Source of the DNA: Zygnema cylindricum | Taxonomy: Eukaryota > Streptophyta > Zygnematophyceae > Zygnematales > Zygnemataceae | Assembly (NCBI GenBank): GCA_037447655.1 | Contig: JBBHKE010001194.1 | Location: forward strand, 64,001-94,457 | Direction of reading: 5' to 3' | Length of the DNA: 30,457 nt | Shown here: positions 1 to 9,847 of the stretch, piece by piece | Layout: each line of letters starts with the position of its first letter | How positions within the stretch are numbered: position 1 is the first letter of the stretch | Made by a program: the position numbers and the translations under genes | The notes under the pieces: generated by a model | Told to the model about the DNA's origin: nothing | What the model saw: the letters and a program-made list of their open reading frames with translations, nothing else | Database searches by the model: none

Positions 1-170
1 CTCTTCCCCTCTTCCCCTCTTCCCCTCTTCCCCTCTTCCCCTCTTCCCCTCTTCCCCTCTTCCCCTCTTCCCCTCTTCCCTTTTCCCCTCTTCCCCTTTT
101 CCCCTCTTCCCCTCTTCTCCTCTTCCCCTCTTCCCCTCTTCCCCTTTTCCCCTCTTCCCCTCTTCCCCTC
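1..170. repeat. 8-bp tandem repeat (CTCTTCCC)n
   Basis: About 20 units of CTCTTCCC run from the window edge with a few T-for-C substitutions. The array probably continues outside the window. One strand is purely pyrimidine, so all open frames across it are repeat translation. Confidence 0.95.
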
Positions 171-1015
171 TCCGGCGATCTTTTTTACTTTCCTATTTCC
201 TCTTTTCCCCTCTCCCTTTGCCCTCCTCTATCTCTTCTTCTCACTCTGTCGTTCCCTCTTCCCCTCTCATTGTCTCCCCCTCTCTCGTTGTCCCGCTGTT
301 GCTCTCCCTTTTTCCCTCCCTCGCCCCCGGTTCGTCTCCCGCTCTGACCCCTGACCTCTCTGGCTCTCTCCCTCTGTCCCTTCTTTCCCCTCTTCCTCTC
401 TCTCTCTCCCCCCATCTCCTCACTTTCCAGTTTCCCTCTTCTCCTCTTCCCTTGTCCTCCTCGATCTCTTCCTCTCTCCTCACTCCCTCCCCTCTCACCC
501 TGTCCCCCTCTCCTGTTATTTTTTTCTCCCCCTCCCACTCTCCCCATCTGACTTCTCTGGCTCTTTCTCTCTGTCCCTCCCTGTCGCCTTTTCCCCTCTC
601 CCTGTCTGCCCCTCCCCTCATCTTTCTCATTTTCCATTTCCTCGCACCCCTTTCTCCATCTATCCTCCTCTATCTCTTCCTCTCATTCCATTGTCCTCTC
701 TTCCTCCCTCACCCCCTCCCCCTCTGTTGCTGTCCCTCTCCTGTTCTCTCTCTCTCCTCCCTTCTGTCCCTATCCCGCTCCTTTGACCTCTCTATCTCTC
801 TCCCTCTTCTTTCAATCTACGATAGTCACCTCTTCGCATGTTTCCGATCGTCGTTTGCTCGCTTTGTCGGTCTCTCCCTCTCTCCCTCTCTCCCTCTTCC
901 TCGTTCTGTTGTTGTTTTTGTGGTCTCTCCCTCCCTCTCGTAGGCCCTCCCCCTTTTCATTTCTTTTTTGTCTGTTTGTACGTATCCTATCTCCTCCCCC
1001 CCCTTCTTTTTGTAC
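171..1015. repeat. Degenerate pyrimidine-rich low-complexity tract
   Basis: Roughly 850 bases of imperfect CTCTCCCTC / CTTCCCC sequence with almost no purines on the plus strand. Overlapping open frames on both strands (S/P/L-rich on plus, R/G/E-rich on minus) arise because the repeat lacks stop codons. I see no gene here. Confidence 0.85.
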
Positions 1016-2600
1016 TTAATAATTTTTAGTGTCTGTAATCAGTATTAATTATAATAAGAAGAAGAAGAATAATTACTTTTAGAACGAGTAGAATTGAAAA
1101 ATATGAATAATAAGCAATGTAAATAAGTAGATGTAAATGAAATAATAAGTAGTAATAAGGAATAAGTAATCGTAAATGAAATAGTAAGTGTAGTACTAAC
1201 GATATATCTTAACACAATTTTAAAATACATAAGATAATGGTGTACTATAATATTATTACACTAGTTTATGATCTGAACGACGATATTTTATCATGATGCT
1301 GAATATGTTAATTTTTTTATTTCTTTTTGTCATTATATTGAATATATTATATCAATTAGTTTTTTTTCTTAACTCTCCCTCCTTTTTCCCCTAAATCTCC
1401 TGCCGCGCCTCTCCTTTTGTGCATGTCATCCTTTGTCCGACGGCGGAGATTTGTGATGCCTGACGCTTGCTGTAGGTTTTTAGGGTTTTTATGTCAGCGC
1501 GTCGGCGCGCAGTGCCATTTCCGTACGAAGTATCTTTTACCGTACGGCCGTCAGAATCTTTACGCGGTTGTAACGTTCAAGTTTTCAACGGTGAAAACGT
1601 TGAGCGGTACGTTTCACAAAACTCTGACCGTGCGGTTCATTCCGTTTCTGTCATTTTGAATCTCGTATATAAAACGTCGAATTTTTAACTATACGATTTA
1701 TTTTCTGTTTTAGCTTTTAAGCGTACCTTACGTATTTTCAAACTCCATTTCGTTCTGACGTACTTCAAATTTGTATCGAACTTAGTATAAGCTATTGAAC
1801 GTTTTTAAATTTGTGCATAGTTCGTACTTTAATTTTGGTGGAATGACCAATTTTGGCGCGATTAACGGAACTGAACTGCCAAAATTTTGCCAAAAAAGTT
1901 AGCGTTTGAAAAGAGTTGGAGAAGCGCAAACTGTTTCTCCAACCAAAACGGACGTCACATGGAAAAGCTTTTAATTTTGTAAACTGTGCTACATATAACA
2001 GTGCCATGTAAACGACCCTTGTCAGTACGGCCCGCAGTGAAAATACGAATTGAACAAAATAATCCCAATATCCACACTAATTACTAATTACAGAAAAAAC
2101 AAAGCATTTCCGGTGGACGGTGCGTAAACTTATGCGGCTTTGCCGGTCGAGATAGACACGCGTCAACAATTCTTAGGTCTATTGTAAATTTAACCTTTTT
2201 GTTCACGCGCACTTTAACTCTTTCGTTTTTGAAAACAAGACGTGTACGGTTGACGGCGAACCAACTTTTGACCGGAAAAACGGGCAAAAGTGAATTTTGG
2301 TGGATTTACCGGCCAAAACGGACACGCGTCAACCATTAAGTCGCTACGCCAAATGTAAGTTTGTCCTTTTATCTTTTTTGGATTTTTTTTGCATGTTCAC
2401 GCGCGCCTTCTAACTTTTCCGACGCCAAAACGTGCTCCTTTTTTTGACTCCATTAGGGTTGCTTTTAGGTCACCGTTTTTTTTTTATTTTTAGGGTTACG
2501 TGCACACAATTATGGCGCGCTTTGCAGATCAATTCTAAGAATAAAAAAAACATGAATATCTCGAATATTTTCGAGATTGGGGTTTAATTCCCCCTTGTTT
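1016..2600. other. AT-rich intergenic spacer
   Basis: The first 350 bases are AT-rich with AATAAGTA-like runs. After that the sequence is mixed and noticeably rich in GTACG, CGTAC and ACGCG words. Short open frames of 60-80 codons show no recognisable domain or splice context. The only structure I can support is the diverged direct repeat at about 2120-2450. Confidence 0.6.
2120..2450. repeat. Two diverged direct repeats of about 165 bp
   Basis: The segments near 2130-2290 and 2300-2450 share, in the same order, a GGACACGCGTCAAC-type block (GATAGACACGCGTCAACAAT versus AACGGACACGCGTCAACCAT), then a TAAATTTAACC/TAAGTTTGTCC block, then TTCACGCGC, then an AAAACAAGACGTG/CCAAAACGTGCTC block. This looks like an old tandem duplication. 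Its class is unknown. Confidence 0.55.
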
Positions 2601-2615
2601 TTCAAAAAAAAGAAG

Positions 2616-2623
2616 TATATAAG
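2616..2623 (+). promoter_or_regulatory. Candidate TATA box of the 267-aa membrane protein gene
   Basis: TATATAAG lies 139 bases before the proposed ATG at 2762, in an AT-rich stretch after a poly-A run. Position and sequence fit a TATA element with transcription starting near 2645, but there is no independent support. Confidence 0.35.
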
Positions 2624-2761
2624 CTGAAACTTAACACACTTTTTACACAACCTAATTCTTTTAGCTACTTTTTACCTTTTGCCTTTCTCACCTTTCATTT
2701 CCGCCGCCCACTCTTTCTCATCACGTCATCATCCTTTGTGACACCACTCAGTGACGTCAGC

Positions 2762-4221
2762 ATGGCAGTTTTTTGTCTCTCTCCCCCTTGGATCGCGATA
2801 GCCGTACTGCTCTCTGTCCTTTTTTTTGCACCTTCCACTCCTGCAGTCATTTTTGATGCATCCCTAGGGTTTGTATGCGACATTGTAGGTGACGTCATCA
2901 ATTACATCATTGACGTCAGCATGATTGTCGTTTCTTTCATGTACTTGGCATATGTGGCCGTTTTGTACATTGTCGCGAAGTTTGGAGGGAAGAAAGGGAA
3001 GAAAACGACAAAAGAAGGGAAGGGGGAGGAGAGACAAGACTCTGTGGTGACTCTTCCTCTTCCCGTGACCGCTGTCGAGGACAACTCGTAAGTTATTTGT
3101 CCCTTTCCATTTTCTTTTCCTTATTCCTCTCTCTCTCCCTCTCCCTCCTTTCCCTCTCCCTCTCTTGCTTTCCTTCTTCTTTTTCTTCTGCCTCTCCCTT
3201 TTCGGCTGTTTGGATAAGGATTAGGGTTCATTTTTTTTCTCTATTTTGTCTTTTTTGAAACAGGGATGAAAGGACAACTGAAGAGGGAGAGACAAATGCC
3301 GAAACTGTTGAAGACGAGGAAACAGGCTCAGAAATTGAAGCAAACGGAGAAATTGAAGAAAATGGAGAAATTGAAGAAAATGGAGAAATTGAAGAAATTG
3401 AAGAAAATGGAGAAATTGAAGAAAATGGAGAAATTGAAGAAAATGGAGAAATTGAAGAAAATGGAGAAAATGGAGAAGAGGAAGAAAATGAAAATACCGA
3501 AAACACCGAAGAAGGAGAAGACATCAATTTTGAAGAAATCCCAATTGCAGATGTAAGTTTCCAATTTGTTTTTGTTTTGTTCTTTAGTTGTTTTTTTGGT
3601 TTTCTTTTTTCTGTTTTTACTGATTATTTTCACGTTTTTTTTTTTATTATTCTTGCTAATTATTTTTACATTTGCTTTATTCTTTCTTACTAATCATTAT
3701 TATTTTTTTCGTTTTTTTTTTTTTTAGGGAACGGAAGACTCAGTGGAAATCGAAAAATTGGTTGTCGTTTCGAAAAATTTGACCGAAGACGAAATTTTTG
3801 AATCTGTGCCTTTGAATAAAACAAAGTAAGTATTTAACTTGAACAAATAATATTAAAATTTTAATGTAAGTTTTTGTTTTGTTCGTTTTGTTTTTCTTCC
3901 TTCATTTTTTTTTTTACAGTATTTTTTTTTCATGTTTCTGATTTCTCTCTTTCCACTCCCTCTGCTTCTCCCTCCTCTCTCTCTCTCTCCCTACCTCTCT
4001 CCCTCTTCCTACCTCCCGCTCTCTCTCCTTCGCCCTCTCTCTCTCCCTCTCCCTCTGACTCTCCCTCTCTTTCTCTCTTTTCATACCTCTTTCCCTCTCC
4101 CTCTCTCTCTCCCTCTCCTTTCTTTTTCAGGGTGTGGGCGGCAATGAAGGATTCCTTCCCTCTCTCCGTAACCGTGACAGCTGTCACGGTATCTGTCCTT
4201 TTCCTCGCCCTCCGTAAGTAG
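2762..4221 (+). CDS. Predicted membrane protein with acidic GEIEEN repeats (4 exons, 267 aa)
   Basis: Proposed exons are 2762-3087, 3264-3552, 3728-3825 and 4131-4221. Donors are GTAAGT in all three introns and acceptors are CAG, TAG and CAG, and every phase agrees. I do not recognise the family. Residues 1-28 form a signal-peptide-like hydrophobic stretch ending STPA. Residues 54-72 are a second hydrophobic helix, followed by a lysine cluster (73-88). Exon 2 gives an Asp/Glu-rich segment (about 110-205) built from repeated GEIEEN hexads. The last exon gives a hydrophobic helix at 249-265 ending ALRK with only two residues after it, like a tail anchor. The start was chosen because an upstream in-frame opening begins with GTG, while ATG 2762 sits in CAGCATGG and starts the hydrophobic segment. 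A membrane protein with a soluble acidic loop is an inference; function is unknown. Confidence 0.7.
3340..3475 (+). repeat. 18-bp coding tandem repeat (GEIEEN)
   Basis: About seven imperfect copies of an 18-bp unit, GAAATTGAAGAAAATGGA, lie inside exon 2 of the acidic membrane protein gene. The unit is a multiple of three, so copy-number change would keep the frame. One unit is shortened to EIEEIEEN and one to ENGENG. Confidence 0.85.
3935..4130 (+). repeat. Expanded pyrimidine tract at an intron acceptor
   Basis: The last intron of the membrane protein gene ends in nearly 190 bases of CTCTCCCTC-type sequence directly before TTTTTCAG. It is an oversized polypyrimidine tract on the sense strand. 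Confidence 0.75.
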
Positions 4222-4965
4222 GGGGAGAGAGAGGGAGGAGGAGGAGGAGAAAGTAGAGGAACGGAGACAAGGGGAGAGAGAGAGGAGGAGGAGATAGAGG
4301 AAAAGGAGGAGGAGGGACAGGGGAAAAGTGGAAGGTGGAGGAAGGGGGAAATGAGTGAAGGAAAAGAGGGAATAAGGAGAAGGGGGAGTGGGAGGTGAAG
4401 GGGGGGGGTTAGAGTTTAGGGTTTAAGGTTTAGGGGTTAGGGTTAAGGAGGATAGAAAGGAAGTGGAGGGAGAAACATTTCCTTGCGGGGAGGGGAGGAA
4501 GGGATTGTAGGGGATAGGAATTCTGTAAACTTTAGTTTAGGAAACCCTTGGGAAGAAACTAAAAAATTAGTTGGTGGAATAGATAGAGAAAGAGGGGAAG
4601 GAGGGGTGAGAGGGAAGGAGGGAAGGGGTGAGGGAGGGATGAGATGGAGGGAGAAAGATGGAGAGGGGTGAGGTAGAGAGGGAAGGAGAGAGAGGGATGA
4701 GGGAGAGAGGGAAGGAGAGAGGGGTGAGGGAGAGAGAAGGAGATAGAGGGATGAGGGAGAGATGGAGGGAGAAAGATGGATGAGGGAGAGAGGGAAGGAG
4801 AGAGAGGGGTGAGGGAGAGAGGGAAGGAGAGAGATGGATGAGGGAGAGATGGAGGGAGAAAGATGGATGAGGGAGAGAGGGAAGGAGAGAGAAGGTTGTG
4901 GGAGAGAGGGTGAGTAGAGGTAGAGTAGGTGAACACAGAAGGAGACGAGGGAGAGAGAGAGAGAG
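4222..4965. repeat. Purine-rich low-complexity region with GATGAGGGAGAGA-type repeats
   Basis: Immediately after the TAG at 4221 the plus strand becomes almost purely purine. From about 4590 to 4965 it contains imperfect units built on GATGAGGGAGAGAGGGAAGGAGAGA. Long serine/proline/leucine-rich frames on the minus strand are translations of this repeat. Confidence 0.85.
4408..4446 (+). repeat. Degenerate telomere-like TTTAGGG motifs
   Basis: A short run contains GGTTAGAGTTTAGGGTTTAAGG followed by variants such as TTTAGGGGTTAGGGTTAAGG (each piece quoted is part of one 39-base stretch). It resembles plant/algal-type telomere repeat but is short and imperfect. Confidence 0.5.
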
Positions 4966-5640
4966 AAGTCAAAAGAAATTGACTCTGGGGGAATGTAAAT
5001 TAAACCAATTTTCCATTCAAAGTTTTTTCTATGCATTGGTTGTTATTTCTTTTTTTTTTCTTCTGTTTTTGGTAGTGTGTAATATATATATTTGTTTGTT
5101 TTTGTTTCAACTTTTGTTTTATTTTACTTTATTTCATTTTTGTATTTTTTTTGACATGCAATGGAACATGCAGCTACGTGTTTTTATTGATTTCTTTTTT
5201 CCTTTTTTGTTTTTTTCTTTCTTTATTTTAATCTCCAAAAGAAAGAGATTTTGTGATTTTTACTGTTTAATTCGAGAAATGAATTGGTTTATTTTTTTTA
5301 ATTTTGTTTGTTTTTGTCTTGATTTTTTCAAGTTTAGCTTATTTTTAGTTTGGTTAAATTTTCAGTTTATTTTAGTTTTTCTTTTTTTTCTTTTTTATAG
5401 TTTAGTTTTTTATTTTTATTTTTTAGATTTTGGCTTTATAATTTTTGTTTGTTTAGATTTGTTTTTACAGATGTGGTTTGTTTTTAGTTATATTCTCTAG
5501 TTTCCTTTTTATGGTTTTGTCTTTTTATGTTTTACTATTATTAATAATTTTTTTATTTCTGTCCTAAGATGGTTTCCCGTCTTTTTTTTTTAAATTTCTC
5601 TCATTATTTTTATATTTTTATGAAGATAAGACAAGAATGA
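4966..5640. other. T-rich spacer without a supported gene
   Basis: The plus strand is dominated by TTTTT, TTTTG and TTTAG words. A 200-codon open frame at 4898-5500 encodes arginine/glutamate-rich sequence from the purine repeat followed by phenylalanine-rich sequence from poly-T. That is what composition alone produces, so I do not call it a gene. Confidence 0.6.
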
Positions 5641-6102
5641 CAAAATGTTGATAATTGAACAAAACCAAAAAAAACAAAAGTTAAAAAAACTAAGATCGGA
5701 AAAAAAAAACCAGAATAAAACCTATAGATTTTTTCTTCACCGGTCGCGAGATAAACACCGGTGTCACAGTCAATCAAAGTCGGAAAAAAGAAAAAAGAAA
5801 AGAAAAAAGAAAAAAAAAGACGAAACTAAGCTTCACGGAAGTAAGTACACCCTTTATGTAGGAAAAAGTCTTCGTTAGAAAAAAAAGTCGTTTTCTGGGG
5901 AAAAGAAAAGTGAGTGCAAAGAAACAAAAGACTCGACTCAAAGAAATTGAGCAAAAAGTATTTCTCACAACCGCCACATTTCCATATAAACATTCCGTTC
6001 CACAAAAGACACTTTCTTCCATAAAAACAAACATTTTCTTCTGTAAAAACAAAACATTTCGATTCATAACCATAAAAAAAATGTACATGCAAACAAATTT
6101 CC
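5641..6102 (-). other. Duplicated 3' flank of the FolC gene (decayed)
   Basis: Two blocks match the region just downstream of the functional FolC stop codon. GTTGATAATTGAACAA and the CGGTC(G/A)CGAGATAAACACC block match 12690-12760, and the TGTACATGCAAACAAATT block matches 12780-12800. About 285 bases between them, including A-rich sequence and 5820-6060, have no counterpart there. This shows the duplication included sequence beyond the coding exon. Confidence 0.6.
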
Positions 6103-6194
6103 TCATTTCCTCCCCTCATTTCCTCCCTTCCGTTCCTCCACAAGAGTTAGAGCTCCTCCGACTAAATGCATCGATCCCGTTATTGCCAACACTA

Positions 6195-6730
6195 CACCGT
6201 GAATCGGTATTGGCGTAATGGACGCTATTTAAGGTACCTTTTTTTTTCCCCAAATTCTTAAACAGCATAAATTATTCTGTTTTTTCTTTTACGCCATTTA
6301 GGGTTCTTTTCCAATTTTTATCATCTAAATAGTGTTGTACGGATGGTGTCAGACCGTACAAAAATGTACCTTTTTAAGTGAGAAAGTATATTTAATGGGT
6401 TTTAGTAACCACGGACGCATGAGAATATGCGCTCTAAAAAGGGGATACAATCGGGTTGTCAAAAATCACGTTCTCACATATTCATCCGGCAACCGCGTTT
6501 CGACGGTGTGAACGTACGATTTCTGTACAATTTGTCAGATTTTGAACAGAACCTATATTATTGTAAACAAGTTTGGGGCGGGGTTTTAATTTTATTTAAA
6601 TCCAAATTAGTATAAGTAAATATCAGTATGTATGTTTTTTTTGAAAAAATCCAAATTCTCAATTAGCGTAAATAACGGTAATTGTTCCTACACGCTAAAG
6701 AAACCTTTACGCGAATAACGATTCACGGTG
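6195..6730. mobile_element. TA-flanked inverted-repeat element (MITE-like), 536 bp
   Basis: The ends form terminal inverted repeats: CACCGTGAATCGGTATTGGC on the left and CACCGTGAATCGTTATTCGC as the complement of the right end, continuing GTAA on both sides, with two mismatches in 24. TA flanks both sides (6193-6194 and 6731-6732). The equivalent position of the intact FolC exon (12903-12904) has a single TA with matching flanks, so it is a natural empty site. No transposase is encoded. TA targets are typical of Tc1/mariner-like elements, but the superfamily is an inference. Confidence 0.88.
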
Positions 6731-6739
6731 TACTCTATC

Positions 6740-7275
6740 ATTTTTATCCTCTTTATTTCCGAACAAAAGTACTCTTTTATCTTCTTTATCCCCTTTATCC
6801 CATTTATTTCCAAACAAAACTACTCTTTCATCCTCTCTATCCTCTTTATCCTCTTTATTTCCAAACAAAACTACTCTTTTATCTTCTCTATCCTCTTTAT
6901 TTCCGAACAAATCTACTTCTTTATCCTCTTCATCCTCTTTATTTCCAAACAAAACTACTCTTTTATCTTCTCTATCCTCTTTATTTCCGAACAAATCTAC
7001 TTCTTTATCCTCTTCATCCTCTTTATTTCCAAACAAAAATACTCTTTTATCTTCTTTATCCTCTTTATTTCCCAGCAAAACTACTCCTTTATCTTTTTTA
7101 TTCTTTATTCCCGAACAAAACAACTTCTTTATCCTCTTTATTTCCGGAACAAAACTTCTACTTTATCTTCCTTATCTTCTTTATCCTCTTTATTTTCAAA
7201 CAAAACTACTTTATCCTCGTTATCCTCTTTATTTCCCAGCAAAACTACTCCTTTATCTTCTTTATCCTCTTTATT
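6740..7275. repeat. Expanded tandem repeat (NKEDKEDKRVVLFG-type) in the FolC pseudogene
   Basis: Units of about 39-57 bp combine TCCTCTTTATC words with CTTTATTTCC(A/G)AACAAAACTACTC. On the minus strand they read NKEDREDKRVVLFG and variants. The unit fuses the FolC EDK tract with the following GVVL codons, so it grew from the original exon sequence. The same stretch in the functional gene is about 70 bases. Confidence 0.85.
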
Positions 7276-7484
7276 TTCCAACCTCCTCATTGCTTCCCTC
7301 ACAGCAGTCTCCAGACTCGCCGCTGACTCAACCAAAATCCTCTCTCTCCCTTCTTCTCCCTCCCCTCCCTTTAAAGCCTCCACCCGCCTTAGAAATATTT
7401 CTTTTAAAGCTTCCCGGTCCATGCTCCGTGCACACCCGCCTGCTATTTGGACTTATGACGTGACGACCAGACTCGGGCGAGCAC

Positions 7485-8513
7485 CTGTCCATGCCAAAAG
7501 AAATGAATAACGAGGGGAAGGGGGAGGGGGCGAGGGAGGGGGAAAGGGTGAGTGAAAGGAAAATCCTTTCACATAGGCGTAATTGAGCACCCAAAAAACA
7601 TCTAAAAAAATACTACCACATCCAATAATAAAAAGATTAGAACACTAAGACAAAATAATAGCAGAGTATTACATAGAGAAGAATCTAAATCGGTCGCCTC
7701 GCAACGTGATTTGTGTTTTTAGTTACATTTTTTCACAATTACCTTTTTTTTCAAATAGGTGTTTGTTACAATGTAAAACTTTGTGTTTCAAAAAACCGTA
7801 CCACTTTTTCGTAACATTTTCACGTTTTCCGACCTCTGTTATTTATAAAAGAAATATGTCACATGAAGCACGATTAGGTGCCTTTCTCCCACACCTTTGA
7901 TATATGCAACATTTTTGCATTTTGAGCTTCAAGGGACCACTTTACGGAAAAATAGTACAAACATGAACGTGTGGGCATGTGTGAATTGTGCGCCAAATCG
8001 TTCAATTTGTTTTATTTTCTTCGCCTCTCTCGACTGTTTTGACACGACAGTTCACAACCAAGTAGTGACATTCTCTGTCTAACCATTCACCTCTTTTTGG
8101 GCCTCTGCTGCTCATGCGCATTAGCGAATTGACACAAACATTGACAAAAAGGTGACGATTCTATATCCTGCAGAAATACAGATTTTTACTTCATAAGTAA
8201 CATGGTTTTCTATTTTGGAAAACAATTATTTGTTGTTCGTTACAATTTCCGGCAAAAATTATCTGAGACAACAGTGTGTTTCAACAAACACCTGTTACGT
8301 TTTTATTGTCTGTTTTTGTTATTATTTTTATTATTATTGTTACTTTTAAATCTGCTTGTCCATCCATGCAGGCATGCATCTATTCATAAAATAAAACTAA
8401 GTGGGCAAATGATAAAGACCGTATAAGGGATAAACAATTTCAAGGACATACTTGAATTACAAAAAGACTTAAATCTGCCTCCAAGATGAAAAACGAGGCT
8501 CCAATACACACCT
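7485..8513. other. Spacer between FolC pseudogene and F-box gene
   Basis: The first part carries a short purine tract (7512-7555). The rest is AT-rich, with T-runs near 8300-8345. Open frames are at most 74 codons, with no domain or splice support. The 3' untranslated region of the minus-strand F-box gene probably lies just below 8514. Confidence 0.5.
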
Positions 8514-9746
8514 TTACACATCCCAAGGGCTTTCGAACGTAATATGTGGATACGATCTCTTCAACATCTCGAAACGGTCTTGAAAGACGATCTTTTCATT
8601 TTTAAAAAGTAAAATTTTCCCCAAAGTGAAACACACTTTTTTGAACGCGGGACATTCATTCGCAAGCCATTTATCCAACTGGATGACTAAGCCGAGGCTT
8701 GAGTTGTCCTCGGTCACGTCGTCGTCATCCTCGTCATCCTCGTCAGGCTCAAAAATATTAGGAAAAAATAACATATCGTCACGTTTATATAAGTAAACAA
8801 GTTCTCGAGCAGGAATCGACATGCTTTTCACTTTCCTTTCCATCACCATGTCAAAAACTGAACACCGTGTAGGCGTAGGGAGAGACTTATGTTTATAAAG
8901 TTCCTCCTTCGGGACATCAAAATTCACAATAATTTCATCGTTTCCTTCGTCCACATCTTTTAAATCACCCAGAATCTCGACTTCAGTAGAACAATTCCTC
9001 TGACTCATTTGTAAATCAATTTCATTCAATATTTTCAATTTTAAACTCTTAAGATTAGGACAATCGATTCTAGCCCCATAATCAACGAGTCCTAAGTTAA
9101 GAACCCTAATATTTGAATGAATGACGTCATATGGCTCGGAGGCGAAGACCTCCAGCCTTAAAGAGACCAGGCTGGGAAAAAAATGCAGCAAAGGAAGCAA
9201 ATCATCCTCTTTAATTAAACACGATTCATATTCTTCATATTCTTCAGAAATGTCATCAATTTTCAAATCAAGTTTCTTAATACTCTTTAGTTTTGGAAAA
9301 ACGGTCCATATATCTTGCCAGAGAAATTTGGGAGGCATACAACATGCTTTCAATTCCTCTAAAACTGGAAACTTGTAAAGCACTTTTAGTATTTCCACGT
9401 CAGAAAAATCGAAATCAGGCATCTCCAAAGAAGTCAACGTTTTCCCGACAACCGTTGACCAATACAAGAGAGTGGCAGGCCACACTATCTCACTCGACGT
9501 GACTTTTGTCACGTTTGGTGCGAGATGTACGAGACGTGACATACGCAACTGAGCCGCGTGACTGTTGCATGGGAATCCGATGCTCTCATCGATACACAAA
9601 ACTGAAGCGGATTTCCCGGGAGGCTGAAAAGCTTTGCAGACAGTGGCCAGAATGGCGAGATTGCGAGCCTTGCCAAAAGAAGCCTTGCTTAGGATCATAT
9701 CGAGGAGAGGGGCGGGAAGACTGAGCAGGGAGACGGCTTGCGCCAT
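8514..9746 (-). CDS. F-box / leucine-rich-repeat-like protein (410 aa from the first ATG)
   Basis: One open frame reads from ATG at 9746 in GCCATGGCG to a stop at 8514. Residues about 7-45 (LLSLPAPLLDMILSKA, then ILATVCKAF) resemble an F-box, the motif that binds Skp1 in SCF ubiquitin ligases. The middle has leucine-rich segments such as FPVLEELKACCM, FPKLKSIKKLDL, FPSLVSLRLEVF and CPNLKSLKLKI, spaced like irregular LRRs that would select substrates. Residues 333-348 are an acidic run (DEDDEDDDD). The open frame extends upstream of this ATG to a good acceptor (CCCATAG, exon from 9778) with a CTAAT branch-like motif, so the ATG may be internal. A phase-compatible donor exists at 10577 (see the 10426-10983 entry). 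The F-box assignment rests on pattern only; the gene itself is well supported by length. Confidence 0.68.
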   Translation of the reverse strand: MAQAVSLLSLPAPLLDMILSKASFGKARNLAILATVCKAFQPPGKSASVLCIDESIGFPCNSHAAQLRMSRLVHLAPNVTKVTSSEIVWPATLLYWSTVVGKTLTSLEMPDFDFSDVEILKVLYKFPVLEELKACCMPPKFLWQDIWTVFPKLKSIKKLDLKIDDISEEYEEYESCLIKEDDLLPLLHFFPSLVSLRLEVFASEPYDVIHSNIRVLNLGLVDYGARIDCPNLKSLKLKILNEIDLQMSQRNCSTEVEILGDLKDVDEGNDEIIVNFDVPKEELYKHKSLPTPTRCSVFDMVMERKVKSMSIPARELVYLYKRDDMLFFPNIFEPDEDDEDDDDVTEDNSSLGLVIQLDKWLANECPAFKKVCFTLGKILLFKNEKIVFQDRFEMLKRSYPHITFESPWDV

Positions 9747-9847
9747 GGCTGCCTTCTCTTCAGGAGGTTTATCTTTCACTATGGGAAAAACGAAAAAAGA
9801 TAATTAGCAGGACTCTTAACGCTAAATAGACGGAGCCTACTGCGACG

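Larger units (their letters stand above)
6103..7484 (-). pseudogene. Pseudogene fragment of the last FolC exon
   Basis: On the minus strand this is a second copy of FolC exon 10 (functional copy 13186-12810). It starts with an equivalent acceptor and ARPSLVVTS, where the next codon is TAA instead of CAA. It then continues with [18 protein letters not shown] and [17 protein letters not shown], almost identical to the functional exon. The short coding EDK microsatellite has grown here to over 500 bases (about 6740-7275). A 536-bp mobile element (6195-6730) separates it from the last piece, which still encodes [20 protein letters not shown]. No upstream FolC exons precede it in the window. The in-frame stop, the expanded repeat and the insertion make an active product very unlikely. 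Confidence 0.85.

Noticed and set aside
218-943. 241-codon plus-strand frame and overlapping minus-strand frames
   Set aside because: Pure translation of pyrimidine/purine repeat: S/P/L-only and R/G/E-only composition, open on both strands, no domain.
1417-1688. 65- and 80-codon frames in the GTACG-rich spacer
   Set aside because: Mutually overlapping, no splice partners, no domain; composition matches surrounding noncoding DNA.
4443-5036. 197-codon minus-strand frame rich in serine and proline
   Set aside because: Covers the GATGAGGGAGAGA repeat; composition is explained by the repeat.
4898-5500. 200-codon frame with phenylalanine-rich hydrophobic stretches
   Set aside because: It joins purine-repeat and poly-T sequence and has no signal of real coding use. 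T-rich DNA always gives F/L-rich apparent membrane proteins.
6682-7510. 214- and 260-codon plus-strand frames of the YPLYFQTKLLF type
   Set aside because: Antisense of the expanded EDK repeat in the FolC pseudogene.
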